The notes under the pieces: generated by a model
The model's input: the letters and a program-made list of their open reading frames with translations, nothing else
Told to the model about the DNA's origin: nothing
The model's database searches: none
Made by a program: the position numbers and the translations under genes
Assembly: GCA_027618515.1 (NCBI GenBank)
Contig: JAQCEV010000021.1
Location: forward strand, 1 to 36,901
Reading direction: 5' to 3'
DNA length: 36,901 nt
Source of the DNA: Chloroflexota bacterium
GTDB lineage: Bacteria > Chloroflexota > Dehalococcoidia > Lucifugimonadales > Australimonadaceae
Shown here: positions 8,024-16,009 of the stretch, one piece after another
Numbering within the stretch: the first letter of the stretch is position 1
Layout: the number at the start of each line of letters is the position of its first letter

Positions 8024-8923
8024 TTACTCGCGCTGGATTCGCACTCCTCCCTGTTCGCGGTGCAGCAGCGAGCCATCGGAACCGAAGGCTTCTATGGTGA
8101 TGTCAACTGTCTCCGTGATCCACCACCAAGACCAGGCGCTGCCAAAGGGCCACCAGCTAGAGCCCGTCGGCCACCACGCCATGAACCAGCCATCCGCGAC
8201 GGTAGCAACGACAGCGGGTCTGCCTTTGGGGTGAACGGCGACTCTGGCGACATTATCTCCGACTAGCCCCGCCGCGTAAGAGATTGTTGTTCCGAAGTGA
8301 CTCTCCGCCCTCCCAGCGTGACTTCCGCCACCGGTGAGCCAGGCCGCGTCAGCCGGGGGTACATCTATGAGGCCGGGCGGGAGAGGGAACGTGCGAGGGC
8401 CTCCACCTGCTCCACCGCCGAGGAACCGCCAACCAGGTTCCGGCCAATCAGGGCTGCTTCCGTAGATGCAGATAGCACGGCCCATGTATTCCTGCGTGCG
8501 AACGGTCGCCATGGCGACCGCCCCGACGCCCCGCTGATCCACGATGATGAGTGAGGCGTCGCCAAGACTCCTGAGGCCGTCAGCTAACGGCGGACGGTCA
8601 GCACCTGCAGCGGATCCCGGTCCGCAATCCGCTGCAACTTCCAAAAGAGCGGGATCGACGTCGTCGGGTAGGGTGTTCCAGCCGGCCACGGCAGGTCCTT
8701 CGCTTTGCCAGGCGTAAAGCACCAGGCTCGTCGTGGCCATCGCCATCGCGGCTAGTACGACCATCGCGATGCGCGCGCCCACGAGCCAGCCCCCAGATCG
8801 TGAGAGCCGCGTCCTCGTGAGCCGACGCCGGATCGGCAGGCGTACGTCTAGCTCTCTCGTAGCGAGCGCAGCATCCTCATCCAGCGCAGAGCGGACGCGC
8901 GCTGCGAAATCGTGACTAGTCAT
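8024..8923 (-). CDS. Single-pass membrane protein, probable partner of the adjacent ECF sigma factor
   Basis: The 299-residue protein has a cytosolic N-terminus of ~45 residues (FAARVRSALDEDA), one transmembrane helix at about 48-72, and an extracytoplasmic region of ~225 residues. That topology, and a start 37 bases after the sigma factor stop with its own GGGAGGT, is what an anti-sigma factor or sigma-linked sensor would show. The classical zinc anti-sigma motif (HxxxCxxC) is missing, so the role is inferred only. The C-terminal part holds nine Trp in about 24 residues (around GWFMAWWPTGSSWWPFG), which is highly unusual. Confidence 0.65.
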   Translation of the reverse strand: MTSHDFAARVRSALDEDAALATRELDVRLPIRRRLTRTRLSRSGGWLVGARIAMVVLAAMAMATTSLVLYAWQSEGPAVAGWNTLPDDVDPALLEVAADCGPGSAAGADRPPLADGLRSLGDASLIIVDQRGVGAVAMATVRTQEYMGRAICIYGSSPDWPEPGWRFLGGGAGGGPRTFPLPPGLIDVPPADAAWLTGGGSHAGRAESHFGTTISYAAGLVGDNVARVAVHPKGRPAVVATVADGWFMAWWPTGSSWWPFGSAWSWWWITETVDITIEAFGSDGSLLHREQGGVRIQRE

Positions 8924-8960
8924 CGTTCAACCTCCCGGGGATGCTTTGGCCGACCGCACC

Positions 8961-9527
8961 CTAGCCTTGCTCGGGTACACGGCGCGTCAGGAGAATCCGC
9001 AGCTTTCGGCGCGCCCTGAACATCAGATGTTTAACCGTGCCAACCGCACGATCGGTGGCGAAAGCGATCTCCTTGTCGGAGAGTTCCAGGTAATAGCGCT
9101 GAACGACAACCGCACGCTCCGCTGGGCTGAGGAGGCGCATCGCCGCGAGTATCTCCGCGTTGGTCTCGCTGGCCTCTGCTGCTTCAGGAGGGCCTGGCGA
9201 CGGGTCGCGGAGGCGAGCGGCAAGTTCTATCACTCCCTCGGTCGCCTCATCCAACGACCTCTCTCGCCGCGACCGCTTGGCGATATCAACCGCTCGATTC
9301 ACGACGATCCGCATGAGCCAGGGCTCGACCGCTCGGGTGCTGTCGAACGTTGCAGCGCTCCGATACGCACGGATGAAGGCATCCTGGACCGCGTCCTCGG
9401 CTAGCGAACGATCCTGGGTGACAACGTACGCAACGCGTAGCGCCTTCGGCTGATGGCGTGCGACCAGCACGTCGAGCGCATCCACGTCGCCGTTTCGTAG
9501 TGCTGCCATCGCTTCGAGGTCGTCCAC
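8961..9527 (-). CDS. ECF-family RNA polymerase sigma factor
   Basis: At 188 residues it has the two-domain ECF architecture. Region 2 covers about 15-85, with AEDAVQDAFIRAYR for core binding and the -10 recognition helix. Region 4 covers about 125-180, with LSPAERAVVVQRYY, LSDKEIAFATDRAVGTVKHLMFRARRKL forming the -35-binding helix-turn-helix. The start is GTG at 9527, preceded by AGGAG. It heads a two-gene unit with the membrane protein at 8024-8923 and diverges from rarA. The target regulon is not visible. ECF factors of this type often autoregulate, but no repeated promoter motif was found by eye. Confidence 0.9.
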   Translation of the reverse strand: MDDLEAMAALRNGDVDALDVLVARHQPKALRVAYVVTQDRSLAEDAVQDAFIRAYRSAATFDSTRAVEPWLMRIVVNRAVDIAKRSRRERSLDEATEGVIELAARLRDPSPGPPEAAEASETNAEILAAMRLLSPAERAVVVQRYYLELSDKEIAFATDRAVGTVKHLMFRARRKLRILLTRRVPEQG

Positions 9528-9641
9528 GTACGGGTCTCCTGTGCAATCACTCGATGAGTTTCATACCGTGACCGCGCACGAAAGGTTTACACCACCGCAC
9601 CGGTGTATGCTTCCTTCATCGGGGCTTTGGGGAGGCGAATC

Positions 9642-11015
9642 ATGCCGGGTATGCGCGGCGACCAGACGTTGTTCGAGCACGCTCGCAAGCAGCATGAGGG
9701 GGAGTCTGCTCCCCTGGCGGCCCGCATGCGCCCACGCACGCTAGAGGAGTACGCGGGCCAGCAGCACCTGCTGGGGCCTGGCCACATCCTGGAGCGTGCC
9801 ATCCGGGAGGACCGGATATCGTCCATGGTGCTCTGGGGCCCTCCTGGCGTCGGCAAAACGACGCTCGCACTCCTCATCGCTGGCCTAACGAAATCGCATT
9901 TCATCAAGCTGTCGGCAGTGACGTCAGGCGTCGCGGATCTGCGTAACGCGGTTGAAGAGGCCCGTGAGGTGCGCCTCAACAACGAGCAAGGCACGATCCT
10001 GTTCATCGATGAAGTCCACCGGTTCAACAAGTCGCAGCAGGACGCGATCCTCCCCCACGTAGAGAACGGGACCGTCGTGTTCATAGGCGCAACCACGGAG
10101 AATCCGTCGTTCGAGGTGGTAGCTCCTCTGCTATCCCGAGCACGCGTGCTGAAGCTGGAGCCGTTGACGGACGAGCAGCTAACCGAGGTCATCGACCGGG
10201 CGCTCGCTGATACCGAGCGCGGCCTGGGCCACTCCAACGTAGTCATCGAGCAGGAAGCGCGGGATTTCCTGATGGCGGTCGCGGCGGGCGACGCCCGCGT
10301 GGCCTTGAACGCCATCGAGCTCGCTGCGAGCGTGACCACCCACGATGCGGGCGGAGTGAAGACCGTAGATCAGGCGACGATGGAGGAGGTGCTTCAGCGT
10401 CGATCGCCCATGTACGACAAGGGTGGCGATTCCCACTACGACACCATCTCCGCGTTCATCAAGTCGATCCGCGCCTCTGACCCTGACGCCGCGATGTACT
10501 GGCTGGCCCGCATGCTCGAGGCCGGTGAAGACGCCATGTTCATCGCGCGTCGCATCGTGATTTCGGCGTCAGAGGACATCGGCATGGCCGACCCGCAGGC
10601 GCTTCCGCTGGCGGTCGCAGCCCAGCAGGCGTTGCATTTCATCGGCCTGCCCGAGGGAGCGATCCCGTTGGCGGAGATCACCGTGTACCTCGCGACGGCC
10701 CCTAAGAGCAACGCGTCCTACATGGCGCTGAATCGGGCACGCGAAGAGGTCAAGAACGGCCGCCAGTGGCCAGTGCCTCTGCACCTGAGGAACGCGGCCA
10801 CCGGCCTCATGAAGTCGTTCGGCTATGGCGAGGGCTACAAGAACGCCCACAACTACAAGAGCCATTTCGCTGGCCAACGCAACCTGCCCGAGGAATTGGG
10901 TGACAAGCGGTTCTACGAACCGGGCGAACTTGGCTACGAAGCGACCGTTAAAGCCCGCCTTGAAACGTGGTGGAAGGCGTCAAAAGGGCACAAAGACAGC
11001 GGTTCGACCCCCTAG
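9642..11015 (+). CDS. rarA: Replication-associated recombination protein A (MgsA/RarA, AAA+ ATPase)
   Basis: This 457-residue AAA+ ATPase of the RarA/MgsA/WRNIP1 family acts at stalled replication forks and on single-strand gaps. The sequence shows Walker A GPPGVGKT at 66-73, Walker B ILFIDEVHRFNKSQQD, sensor 1 IGATTENPSFEV, and sensor 2 and lid around GDARVALNAIE. The C-terminal tetramerisation region follows (HYDTISAFIKSIRASDPDAAMYW, EDIGMADPQAL, PLHLRNA, YKNAHNYKSHFAGQ). The length is typical. The ATG at 9642 has GGAGG six bases upstream. An in-frame upstream ATG at 9603 lacks a site. Monocistronic, followed by the structured intergenic region. Confidence 0.95.
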   Translation: MPGMRGDQTLFEHARKQHEGESAPLAARMRPRTLEEYAGQQHLLGPGHILERAIREDRISSMVLWGPPGVGKTTLALLIAGLTKSHFIKLSAVTSGVADLRNAVEEAREVRLNNEQGTILFIDEVHRFNKSQQDAILPHVENGTVVFIGATTENPSFEVVAPLLSRARVLKLEPLTDEQLTEVIDRALADTERGLGHSNVVIEQEARDFLMAVAAGDARVALNAIELAASVTTHDAGGVKTVDQATMEEVLQRRSPMYDKGGDSHYDTISAFIKSIRASDPDAAMYWLARMLEAGEDAMFIARRIVISASEDIGMADPQALPLAVAAQQALHFIGLPEGAIPLAEITVYLATAPKSNASYMALNRAREEVKNGRQWPVPLHLRNAATGLMKSFGYGEGYKNAHNYKSHFAGQRNLPEELGDKRFYEPGELGYEATVKARLETWWKASKGHKDSGSTP

Positions 11016-11019
11016 CCGG

Positions 11020-11580
11020 GCTTTCGTTAGATTGGGCCATGACGAAAGCTGAGCGCCGGTTATCCAAGACCGGAGGGGTTTCGGAGTGTCACACAACGAC
11101 CCTCTGGCGAATGTGCTGGAAACTGTTGCATATCTGTCGATAAATACGAATAACGTAGGTATTGTTAAGGGGAAGTTGCAATACGGTGACAATCGGTTCC
11201 AGCACGTCTAAACCCGTTGACATGCCTTGAGGCCCGTGCCTAAAGTGGTATACGGCCCTCAAGGAAGCCTCAGGAGCTTCGCAAACGGGTCGAACTACTC
11301 GGAGGTGCAGCATGCTGAGACGCGCTCTGTACGTGGTCAACCACCGTTGGCACTTTCCTAGTACGGGCCTCGGTGGGTGACCGAACCTGCCGAGAGCCAT
11401 GGCATAGCCTGTAGCTCCGCTGCACTACGAGGGATGAGCCACCCGATATTCGGGAAAACGGCCCCCTTATCCGGACTAGTTGAGCCGGGGGCAACTACGG
11501 AGCAAAAGGCGAATCCCCGAAAGGGGGTTGCCCGCAGACGCCGGGGAGACCCACGAGGTCGCTCCGGCGTTGTGCGTTAA
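11020..11580 (+). ncRNA. Candidate large structured RNA (no known family recognised)
   Basis: About 560 bases between rarA and ltaE hold no credible coding frame but many consecutive helices. Pairings read directly: 11020-11027 with 11042-11049; 11056-11061 with 11068-11073; 11075-11079 with 11099-11103; 11113-11121 with 11197-11205 (9 bp perfect, inside it 11126-11130 with 11177-11181 and 11143-11147 with 11159-11163); 11212-11218 with 11284-11290, enclosing a 12-bp hairpin 11225-11237/11252-11264 and a small hairpin 11264-11280; 11308-11317; 11333-11336 with 11341-11344; 11366-11373 with 11390-11398; 11442-11446 with 11450-11454; 11461-11466 with 11487-11492; 11508-11518 with 11523-11532, capped by a GAAA tetraloop; 11533-11551 with 11557-11576. 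The GNRA loop is on the plus strand, suggesting that orientation. I looked for RNase P, tmRNA, SRP, 6S and group II domain V signatures and did not see them. Strand and ends are uncertain. Confidence 0.5.
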
Positions 11581-11587
11581 GCGCTTC

Positions 11588-11616
11588 CCGCGCCTACGCC
11601 GTCGTCAGTAGGGCGC
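11588..11616 (-). terminator. Hairpin immediately after ltaE, possible terminator
   Basis: 11590-11597 pairs with 11608-11616 with one bulged G, directly after the ltaE stop codon. No clear T-run follows on the minus strand, so it may act as a 3'-end stabiliser or be a last helix of the structured region. Confidence 0.35.
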
Positions 11617-12663
11617 CTAGGAAGCCGTGCGCATCACCGTCGAGATCACGTCCAGCGCCTCGTCAACGTCCTCTGAGCTGATCCCGTTGCGCGTGACGAA
11701 GCGCACCCAGTTGAACCGACCGTTAGCGAGCACGCCTCGCTCCTTGAGCGCACCTGAAAGCTCCGCGCCGTCGCCATCCCCGATCTCCATGTAAACGATG
11801 TTCGTCTCGATCGTGGCTGGGTCGACCGTGACCCCTGGGATGCTGGCGAGTCCTTTGGCGAGCTGCTGAGCGTTCGCGTGGTCGTCGGCCAGGCGATCGA
11901 TCATGGTGTCGAGCGCCACGAGCCCGGCTGCCGCGACGATCCCCGCCTGGCGCATGCCACCGCCGAGCATCTTCCGCACACGTCGCGCCTTCGCGATGAA
12001 CTCACGATCGCCCACCAAGACAGAACCGACCGGGCACGATAGGCCCTTAGAGAGGCAGAAGCTCAGGGAATCTGCGACCGACGCCAGGTCAGCGGCGGGC
12101 ACGCCTAGGGCGACCGCAGCGTTCCAGATGCGAGCGCCATCGATGTGGATGGCCATGTCGTGAGCGCGCGCAACGTCAACCGTCGGTTGCATCTCAGCGA
12201 CGCTGAAGGCCGCGCCATTGCCACGATTGTGCGTGTTCTCCAGGCATAGCAGCCGAGGACGCGGGAAGAGGCCGGATGCGGGGGACACGGTCGCCTCGAA
12301 GGCGTCCACGTCGATCACCCCACGAGCGTCGTTGGGGATCGGCCGCATCTGCACGCCACCGAACGCAGCGATGGCGCCCATCTCGTTCACGAGCAGGTGA
12401 GCGTCGGCGCCCATGTACGCTTCGTCGCTCCGGTCGCACCAGGTGAGCGCGGCGACGAGGTTGCCCATCGACCCGCTGGTCACGAACAGACCGGCCTCTT
12501 TACCCAGGCGCTCGGCCGCCGTCGCCTCCAGCTTGTTGATCGTCGGGTCCTCGCCGTAGACGTCGTCGCCTACGGGTGCTTCGGCCATGGCCTTGCGCAT
12601 TTCGGCAGTTGGTTGAGTGAGCGTATCGCTACGCAGGTCGATGACGTTCGGGGCGGTGGCCAT
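11617..12663 (-). CDS. ltaE: Low-specificity L-threonine aldolase (PLP-dependent)
   Basis: This fold-type I PLP enzyme cleaves L-threonine or allo-threonine to glycine and acetaldehyde. It opens with the family signature IDLRSDTLTQPT, followed by VGDDVYGEDPTINKLE and the cofactor-contacting TSGSMGN. HIDGARIWNAAVA contributes Asp175 and Arg178 for the pyridine ring and substrate, and the Schiff-base lysine is Lys206 in SFCLSKGLSCPVGS. The 348-residue length is normal and there is no signal peptide. AGGAG lies upstream of the ATG. It diverges from lspA over a short intergenic region with a symmetrical -10-like element. Confidence 0.93.
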   Translation of the reverse strand: MATAPNVIDLRSDTLTQPTAEMRKAMAEAPVGDDVYGEDPTINKLEATAAERLGKEAGLFVTSGSMGNLVAALTWCDRSDEAYMGADAHLLVNEMGAIAAFGGVQMRPIPNDARGVIDVDAFEATVSPASGLFPRPRLLCLENTHNRGNGAAFSVAEMQPTVDVARAHDMAIHIDGARIWNAAVALGVPAADLASVADSLSFCLSKGLSCPVGSVLVGDREFIAKARRVRKMLGGGMRQAGIVAAAGLVALDTMIDRLADDHANAQQLAKGLASIPGVTVDPATIETNIVYMEIGDGDGAELSGALKERGVLANGRFNWVRFVTRNGISSEDVDEALDVISTVMRTAS

Positions 12664-12698
12664 GAGAAGGGGCTCCTGGAGTTGAGTGGGGTCGGGGA

Positions 12699-12713
12699 GA
12701 TTCTAGTAGAATC
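12699..12713. promoter_or_regulatory. Symmetrical element, possible back-to-back -10 boxes for ltaE and lspA
   Basis: A perfect 7-1-7 inverted repeat (GATTCTA-G-TAGAATC) puts TAGAAT on both strands: 12707-12712 on plus and 12705-12700 on minus. Transcripts would begin at about 12719 (leaderless lspA, ATG at 12721) and about 12693 (about 30 bases before the ltaE ATG). It could instead be a repressor site. Confidence 0.45.
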
Positions 12714-12720
12714 GACAGTA

Positions 12721-13296
12721 ATGTGGGGCTTTCTCTCTCGTAACCGTTCCCTGATCGCTGTCGCCTTGACCGCGTTCGTGCTGGATCAGCTGACCAAGGC
12801 GATCATCGTGGCGCAGGTGCCGCGTGGAACCTCTTGGCCTGATTCCGGGTTCTTCCGGTTCACCCATATAGGCAACACCGGCTCCGCCTTCGGCCTGTTC
12901 GATGGCCAGAATTCGTTCTTGATCTTAGGCGCCGTTGCTGGTCTCGCCGTGTTGGTTTTCTTCTACCGCTCCCACCCCAACCCTGGGCTGCTGATCAAGA
13001 TCAGCATGGGCCTCATGATCGCCGGAGCGCTCGGAAATCTGACGGACCGCGTGTTCCGCGACCACGTCGTGGATTTCGTCGACGTTGGCCCGTTCTGGAT
13101 CTTCAACATCGCGGATGCGTCGATCTCCGTGGGCCTAACGGTGCTGGCGGTGAGCGTGCTGTTGTTCGACCAAGGTGCGCCGACCCCTGAGCCTGCTCTT
13201 GAGCAAGACTCGGAGAACCAGCCTGCTGGCATCGAGCCAGATGACGCCGAACCTCCCGCCGACGCTGAGGCGTCACATGACAACCAGCCTTCCTAG
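12721..13296 (+). CDS. lspA: Lipoprotein signal peptidase (signal peptidase II)
   Basis: This integral membrane aspartyl protease cleaves prolipoprotein signal peptides before the lipidated Cys. The sequence shows four hydrophobic segments, DQLTK near the N-terminus, FTHIGNTGSAFGLF, GNLTDRV, and the catalytic Asp118 (VVDFVDV) and Asp132 (FNIADASIS). After the last helix comes a non-membrane acidic Pro/Glu-rich tail of ~35 residues, longer than usual. The ATG at 12721 has no Shine-Dalgarno site and sits 9 bases after a TAGAAT hexamer, suggesting a leaderless start. The window encodes several lipoprotein substrates. Its end overlaps rluD by 20 bases. Confidence 0.95.
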   Translation: MWGFLSRNRSLIAVALTAFVLDQLTKAIIVAQVPRGTSWPDSGFFRFTHIGNTGSAFGLFDGQNSFLILGAVAGLAVLVFFYRSHPNPGLLIKISMGLMIAGALGNLTDRVFRDHVVDFVDVGPFWIFNIADASISVGLTVLAVSVLLFDQGAPTPEPALEQDSENQPAGIEPDDAEPPADAEASHDNQPS

Positions 13297-14191
13297 GCGC
13301 CGCATGCTCGAGGTGGAGTCCGCAGACGATGGCGCGCGGATCGACCGTTTCGTGCAATTGCGTTGCCCAGACCTGAGCCGCAGCCGAGGCGCGGCGTTGA
13401 TCCGCGAGGGCGAGGTGACCGTGAATGGCGCCTGGGTGAAGCCATCCACTACCGTTCGCGTCGGCGATATGGTGGACGTATGCGTGCCAGCACCTGTGTT
13501 TACAGGCTTGGTCGCCCAGCACATCCCCGTTGATATCGTCTACCAGGATCGACACATGCTGGTGATCGATAAGCCCGCAGGCCTGACGGTGCATCCTGCC
13601 CCTGGCCACCCCGATGGCACGTTGGTGAACGCCCTCATGGCATTGGTCCCCGACCTCTCGGGGATCGGTGGCGAGATGCGACCGGGGATAGTCCATCGCC
13701 TGGACAAGGACACGTCGGGGCTGATGATGGTGGCCAAAGATGACGCCGCGCATCGCAGCCTCTCGAAGCAACTCAAAGACCGCAAGATCCACAAAACGTA
13801 CCTTGCGCTAGTCGTCGGCTCGCTCAAGAACGACTCAGGAACGATCGACGGCCCCATCGGCCGCCACCCCAAGCACCGCAAGCGCATGGCGATCGTTGAA
13901 GGCGGACGCGATTCGCTGACCGAGTACAACGTCGTACGTCGCTACGAGGGCTTCACGTTGCTTGAGGCGCACCCGATCACAGGTCGCACGCACCAGATAC
14001 GCGTGCACCTCACCTCGCTGGGCCACCCGCTGGTGGGCGACGCCGTCTACGGCAAAGCGTCACCCCTCGTGAGCCGTCACTTCCTGCATGCCGCACGCCT
14101 CGGCTTCTACCTGCCTCCAGAGGAGCAGGAGTGGCGTGAATTCCAAGCGCCGCTCCCGCCGGACCTCCAAGCCGTTCTCGACGCCATCTAG
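13277..14191 (+). CDS. rluD: RluD-family 23S rRNA pseudouridine synthase
   Basis: At 304 residues it has an N-terminal S4 RNA-binding domain (about 18-75, RIDRFVQLRCPDLSRSRGAALI) and the RluA/RluD catalytic domain. Catalytic Asp143 lies in HRLDKDTSGLMMVA; other motifs are VIDKPAGLTVHP, HKTYLALV, EAHPITGRTHQIRVHL and GHPLVGDAVYG. RluD converts uridines in helix 69 of 23S rRNA; exact specificity cannot be read from sequence, as RluA/C/D share these motifs. The ATG at 13277 overlaps lspA, consistent with translational coupling in the common lspA-rluD pair. A second ATG at 13304 is an alternative. Confidence 0.92.
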   Translation: MTTSLPRRRMLEVESADDGARIDRFVQLRCPDLSRSRGAALIREGEVTVNGAWVKPSTTVRVGDMVDVCVPAPVFTGLVAQHIPVDIVYQDRHMLVIDKPAGLTVHPAPGHPDGTLVNALMALVPDLSGIGGEMRPGIVHRLDKDTSGLMMVAKDDAAHRSLSKQLKDRKIHKTYLALVVGSLKNDSGTIDGPIGRHPKHRKRMAIVEGGRDSLTEYNVVRRYEGFTLLEAHPITGRTHQIRVHLTSLGHPLVGDAVYGKASPLVSRHFLHAARLGFYLPPEEQEWREFQAPLPPDLQAVLDAI

Positions 14192-14390
14192 GGCTCTACG
14201 GGGCTTTCGCCCGCGTCAATCGACTCCCTGCTCCAAACCTCATGCCAGCCATAGGCGAGGCGTCGTCCTTGCCCTTTCGGACGTGTCCGGCAGGCGCTCC
14301 CTGACATACGCTCCGTAGGTTCGTTGTACTTGGTGATTCCCAAGCGCGACGGGCCCGCCTGAGTGCAAGAACAGACGGAGCGAAAAAAAG

Positions 14391-15893
14391 ATGAGTTACA
14401 TAAGATTCCTGGCGATGTCGGTCCTAACTCTGGTTGCGCTGATAGGCGCAGCCTGCACAAGCGATAGCCCGCCAGACGCCACCGCGACCCCCACGACTAC
14501 CGACACGTCGCAAGATGGCGCTGTCGCTGGCATCGAGACCTTCGCCGCTGCGGACGGCAATTTCGTCGTCCTCATCAGTGATGAAGAGAACGCCATCGGC
14601 GATTTCGCCCACCTCTGGATATACATCGATCGCATCGGTGTCCAAGTCGCTGGCGAAGGCTCCGCCTGGCTTGAGTACGACGTGCCCGTAGAGAACCAGG
14701 TCGTTGACCTCACCCAGTTCGTTGGCGATGACGCCACCTCCCTGGTGCAGACCAATCTCCCGGCCGGCGACTACCAGAAGATATTCGTTCGCGTCGAGGA
14801 CGTTGAAGGCGAACTGGTCACCGGCGAAACGGTTTCCGTGAAGCTGCCGTCGTCCCGACTCAAGCTGAACCAGCCGTTCACCGTTGGCGGCGACGAAGTT
14901 ACCCCCTTCGTCTTCGACATCTCCGTGATCGCCGCTGGCAACGCCAACTCTGGCGTGAAGTACATCCTCAAGCCCATCGTTGGCGAGAGCGGCTCGAAGA
15001 AGTCGTTCGCGGTCAAGCACGAGAAGCAAGAGAACGACCTTGATGTTGAGGTCGCAGAGCCTGGTGCTGAAGGCGAAGGCCACGTAGTGACCATCACGGA
15101 CGACGCTGGCAACCCGGTTGAAGACGCTGCGGTTCAGATTGAGGTCAAGCTTGACGCCCTGCAAACCAACGCCGATGGCGAGGTGACGTTCGGCGTTCCC
15201 GCCAACGCTGAGGAGATCAAGGCCGAGGTTGAGTTTGGTGAGGCCGAAGGGGAGATCCACCTCTTCATTGCTGACCCGACCGACTTTGACGACGAGCAAG
15301 ACGACGAAGATGAAGACGAGCGCCTGACCATCGTGGTCGTTGGCGACCTCGTCGCTGGCGCACCTCTGACGCTCAGGGTCACGGACGCCGCTGGCGCCCC
15401 CGTGGTCGGCGCAGACGTTGAGGTTGAGCTCGAGATCGTGGCTGGCGTGACCGGCGCCGACGGCACACTCACGGTTGACGCTCCCGCTGACGCCGCCAAG
15501 GTTGAGGCCGAGGCGCGTACCGAGGACGGTCGCGGTAACTCCGAGCGCAAAGGCCGACGTGACCACGACGAGGATGACGACGAGCACGGCGACAAGGGCG
15601 ACGAAGCCCGCGATGGCCGCGAGCACGACGACGCCACGGGCGACAACGACGCGGAAGGCAAGCTGACCATCGCTGTCGAAGGCGAGACGGTCGCTGGTGC
15701 TGAGGTGGTGCTAACCGTCACTGACGAGTCCGGCGCTCCTGTCGAGGGCGTCGAGATCGAGATCAACGACGCTATCGTTGGCGCAACCGACGCTGACGGC
15801 AAGCTCACCATCACGCTGCCCACCGGCGTTGAGAAAGCTGAGATCGACGCCAAGCTCGGCGAGGCCGAGGGCGAAATAGAGATCGAACTCTAG
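14391..15893 (+). CDS. Acidic lipoprotein with DUF4382 domain and Ig-like repeats
   Basis: The 500-residue protein starts with a lipoprotein signal ending in LIGAAC (Cys22), then a Thr/Pro-rich linker and a DUF4382 domain at about 45-210 (HLWIYIDRIGVQ, VVDLTQFVG, LPAGDYQKIFVRV, PFTVGGDEVTPFVFDI, YILKPIVGES). Three short Ig-like or carboxypeptidase-regulatory-like repeats follow (VTITDDAGNPVEDAAVQIEV..TNADGEVTF; LRVTDAAGAPVVGADVEVEL..TGADGTLTV; LTVTDESGAPVEGVEIEIND..TDADGKLTI). Between repeats lie highly charged Asp/Glu/His stretches, so the protein is strongly acidic. It is probably surface-exposed, and cation binding by the acidic loops is possible. A terminator follows at 15927. Ligand and function are unknown. 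Confidence 0.85.
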   Translation: MSYIRFLAMSVLTLVALIGAACTSDSPPDATATPTTTDTSQDGAVAGIETFAAADGNFVVLISDEENAIGDFAHLWIYIDRIGVQVAGEGSAWLEYDVPVENQVVDLTQFVGDDATSLVQTNLPAGDYQKIFVRVEDVEGELVTGETVSVKLPSSRLKLNQPFTVGGDEVTPFVFDISVIAAGNANSGVKYILKPIVGESGSKKSFAVKHEKQENDLDVEVAEPGAEGEGHVVTITDDAGNPVEDAAVQIEVKLDALQTNADGEVTFGVPANAEEIKAEVEFGEAEGEIHLFIADPTDFDDEQDDEDEDERLTIVVVGDLVAGAPLTLRVTDAAGAPVVGADVEVELEIVAGVTGADGTLTVDAPADAAKVEAEARTEDGRGNSERKGRRDHDEDDDEHGDKGDEARDGREHDDATGDNDAEGKLTIAVEGETVAGAEVVLTVTDESGAPVEGVEIEINDAIVGATDADGKLTITLPTGVEKAEIDAKLGEAEGEIEIEL

Positions 15894-15926
15894 GCGATTT
15901 TCCCTCCCAGGAGTCGTTTAGACACC

Positions 15927-15962
15927 AAGAGGCCCGCTCATTCGAGCGGGCCTCTTCTTTTT
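15927..15962 (+). terminator. Strong Rho-independent terminator
   Basis: A perfect 13-bp stem (15927-15939 with 15944-15956), 4-base loop, then CTTTTT. It ends the DUF4382 lipoprotein gene and can also insulate the convergent Rieske gene. Confidence 0.9.
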
Positions 15963-15963
15963 G

Positions 15964-15991
15964 CAGCTATCGCCAGTTTCAGCTATCGCCA
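15964..15991. repeat. Short direct repeat, 12 bp twice
   Basis: CAGCTATCGCCA occurs at 15964-15975 and 15980-15991, just after the terminator and before the stop of the convergent gene. No function is apparent. Confidence 0.6.
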
Positions 15992-16009
15992 ATCAATCCA
16001 AACGGGAAA

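Noticed and set aside
11089-11400. A 103-codon open frame on the minus strand inside the structured region
   Set aside because: The translation has no recognisable family or domain, no ribosome site, and it is crossed by the strong stems, so it is more likely chance.
11040-11580. RNase P, tmRNA or group II intron identity for the structured region
   Set aside because: I found no GAGGAAAGUC-type P4 sequence, no tmRNA tRNA-like ends or tag, and no domain V-like AGCCG/CGGU hairpin. Only a covariance search can exclude them fully.
12397-12720. In-frame extension upstream of lspA
   Set aside because: It is antisense to ltaE and its translation is not protein-like. LspA homology starts at the ATG at 12721.
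14424-15626. A 400-codon frame opposite the DUF4382 lipoprotein gene
   Set aside because: It is a mirror of the acidic repeats in the plus-strand gene and shows no domain. Base composition alone explains it.
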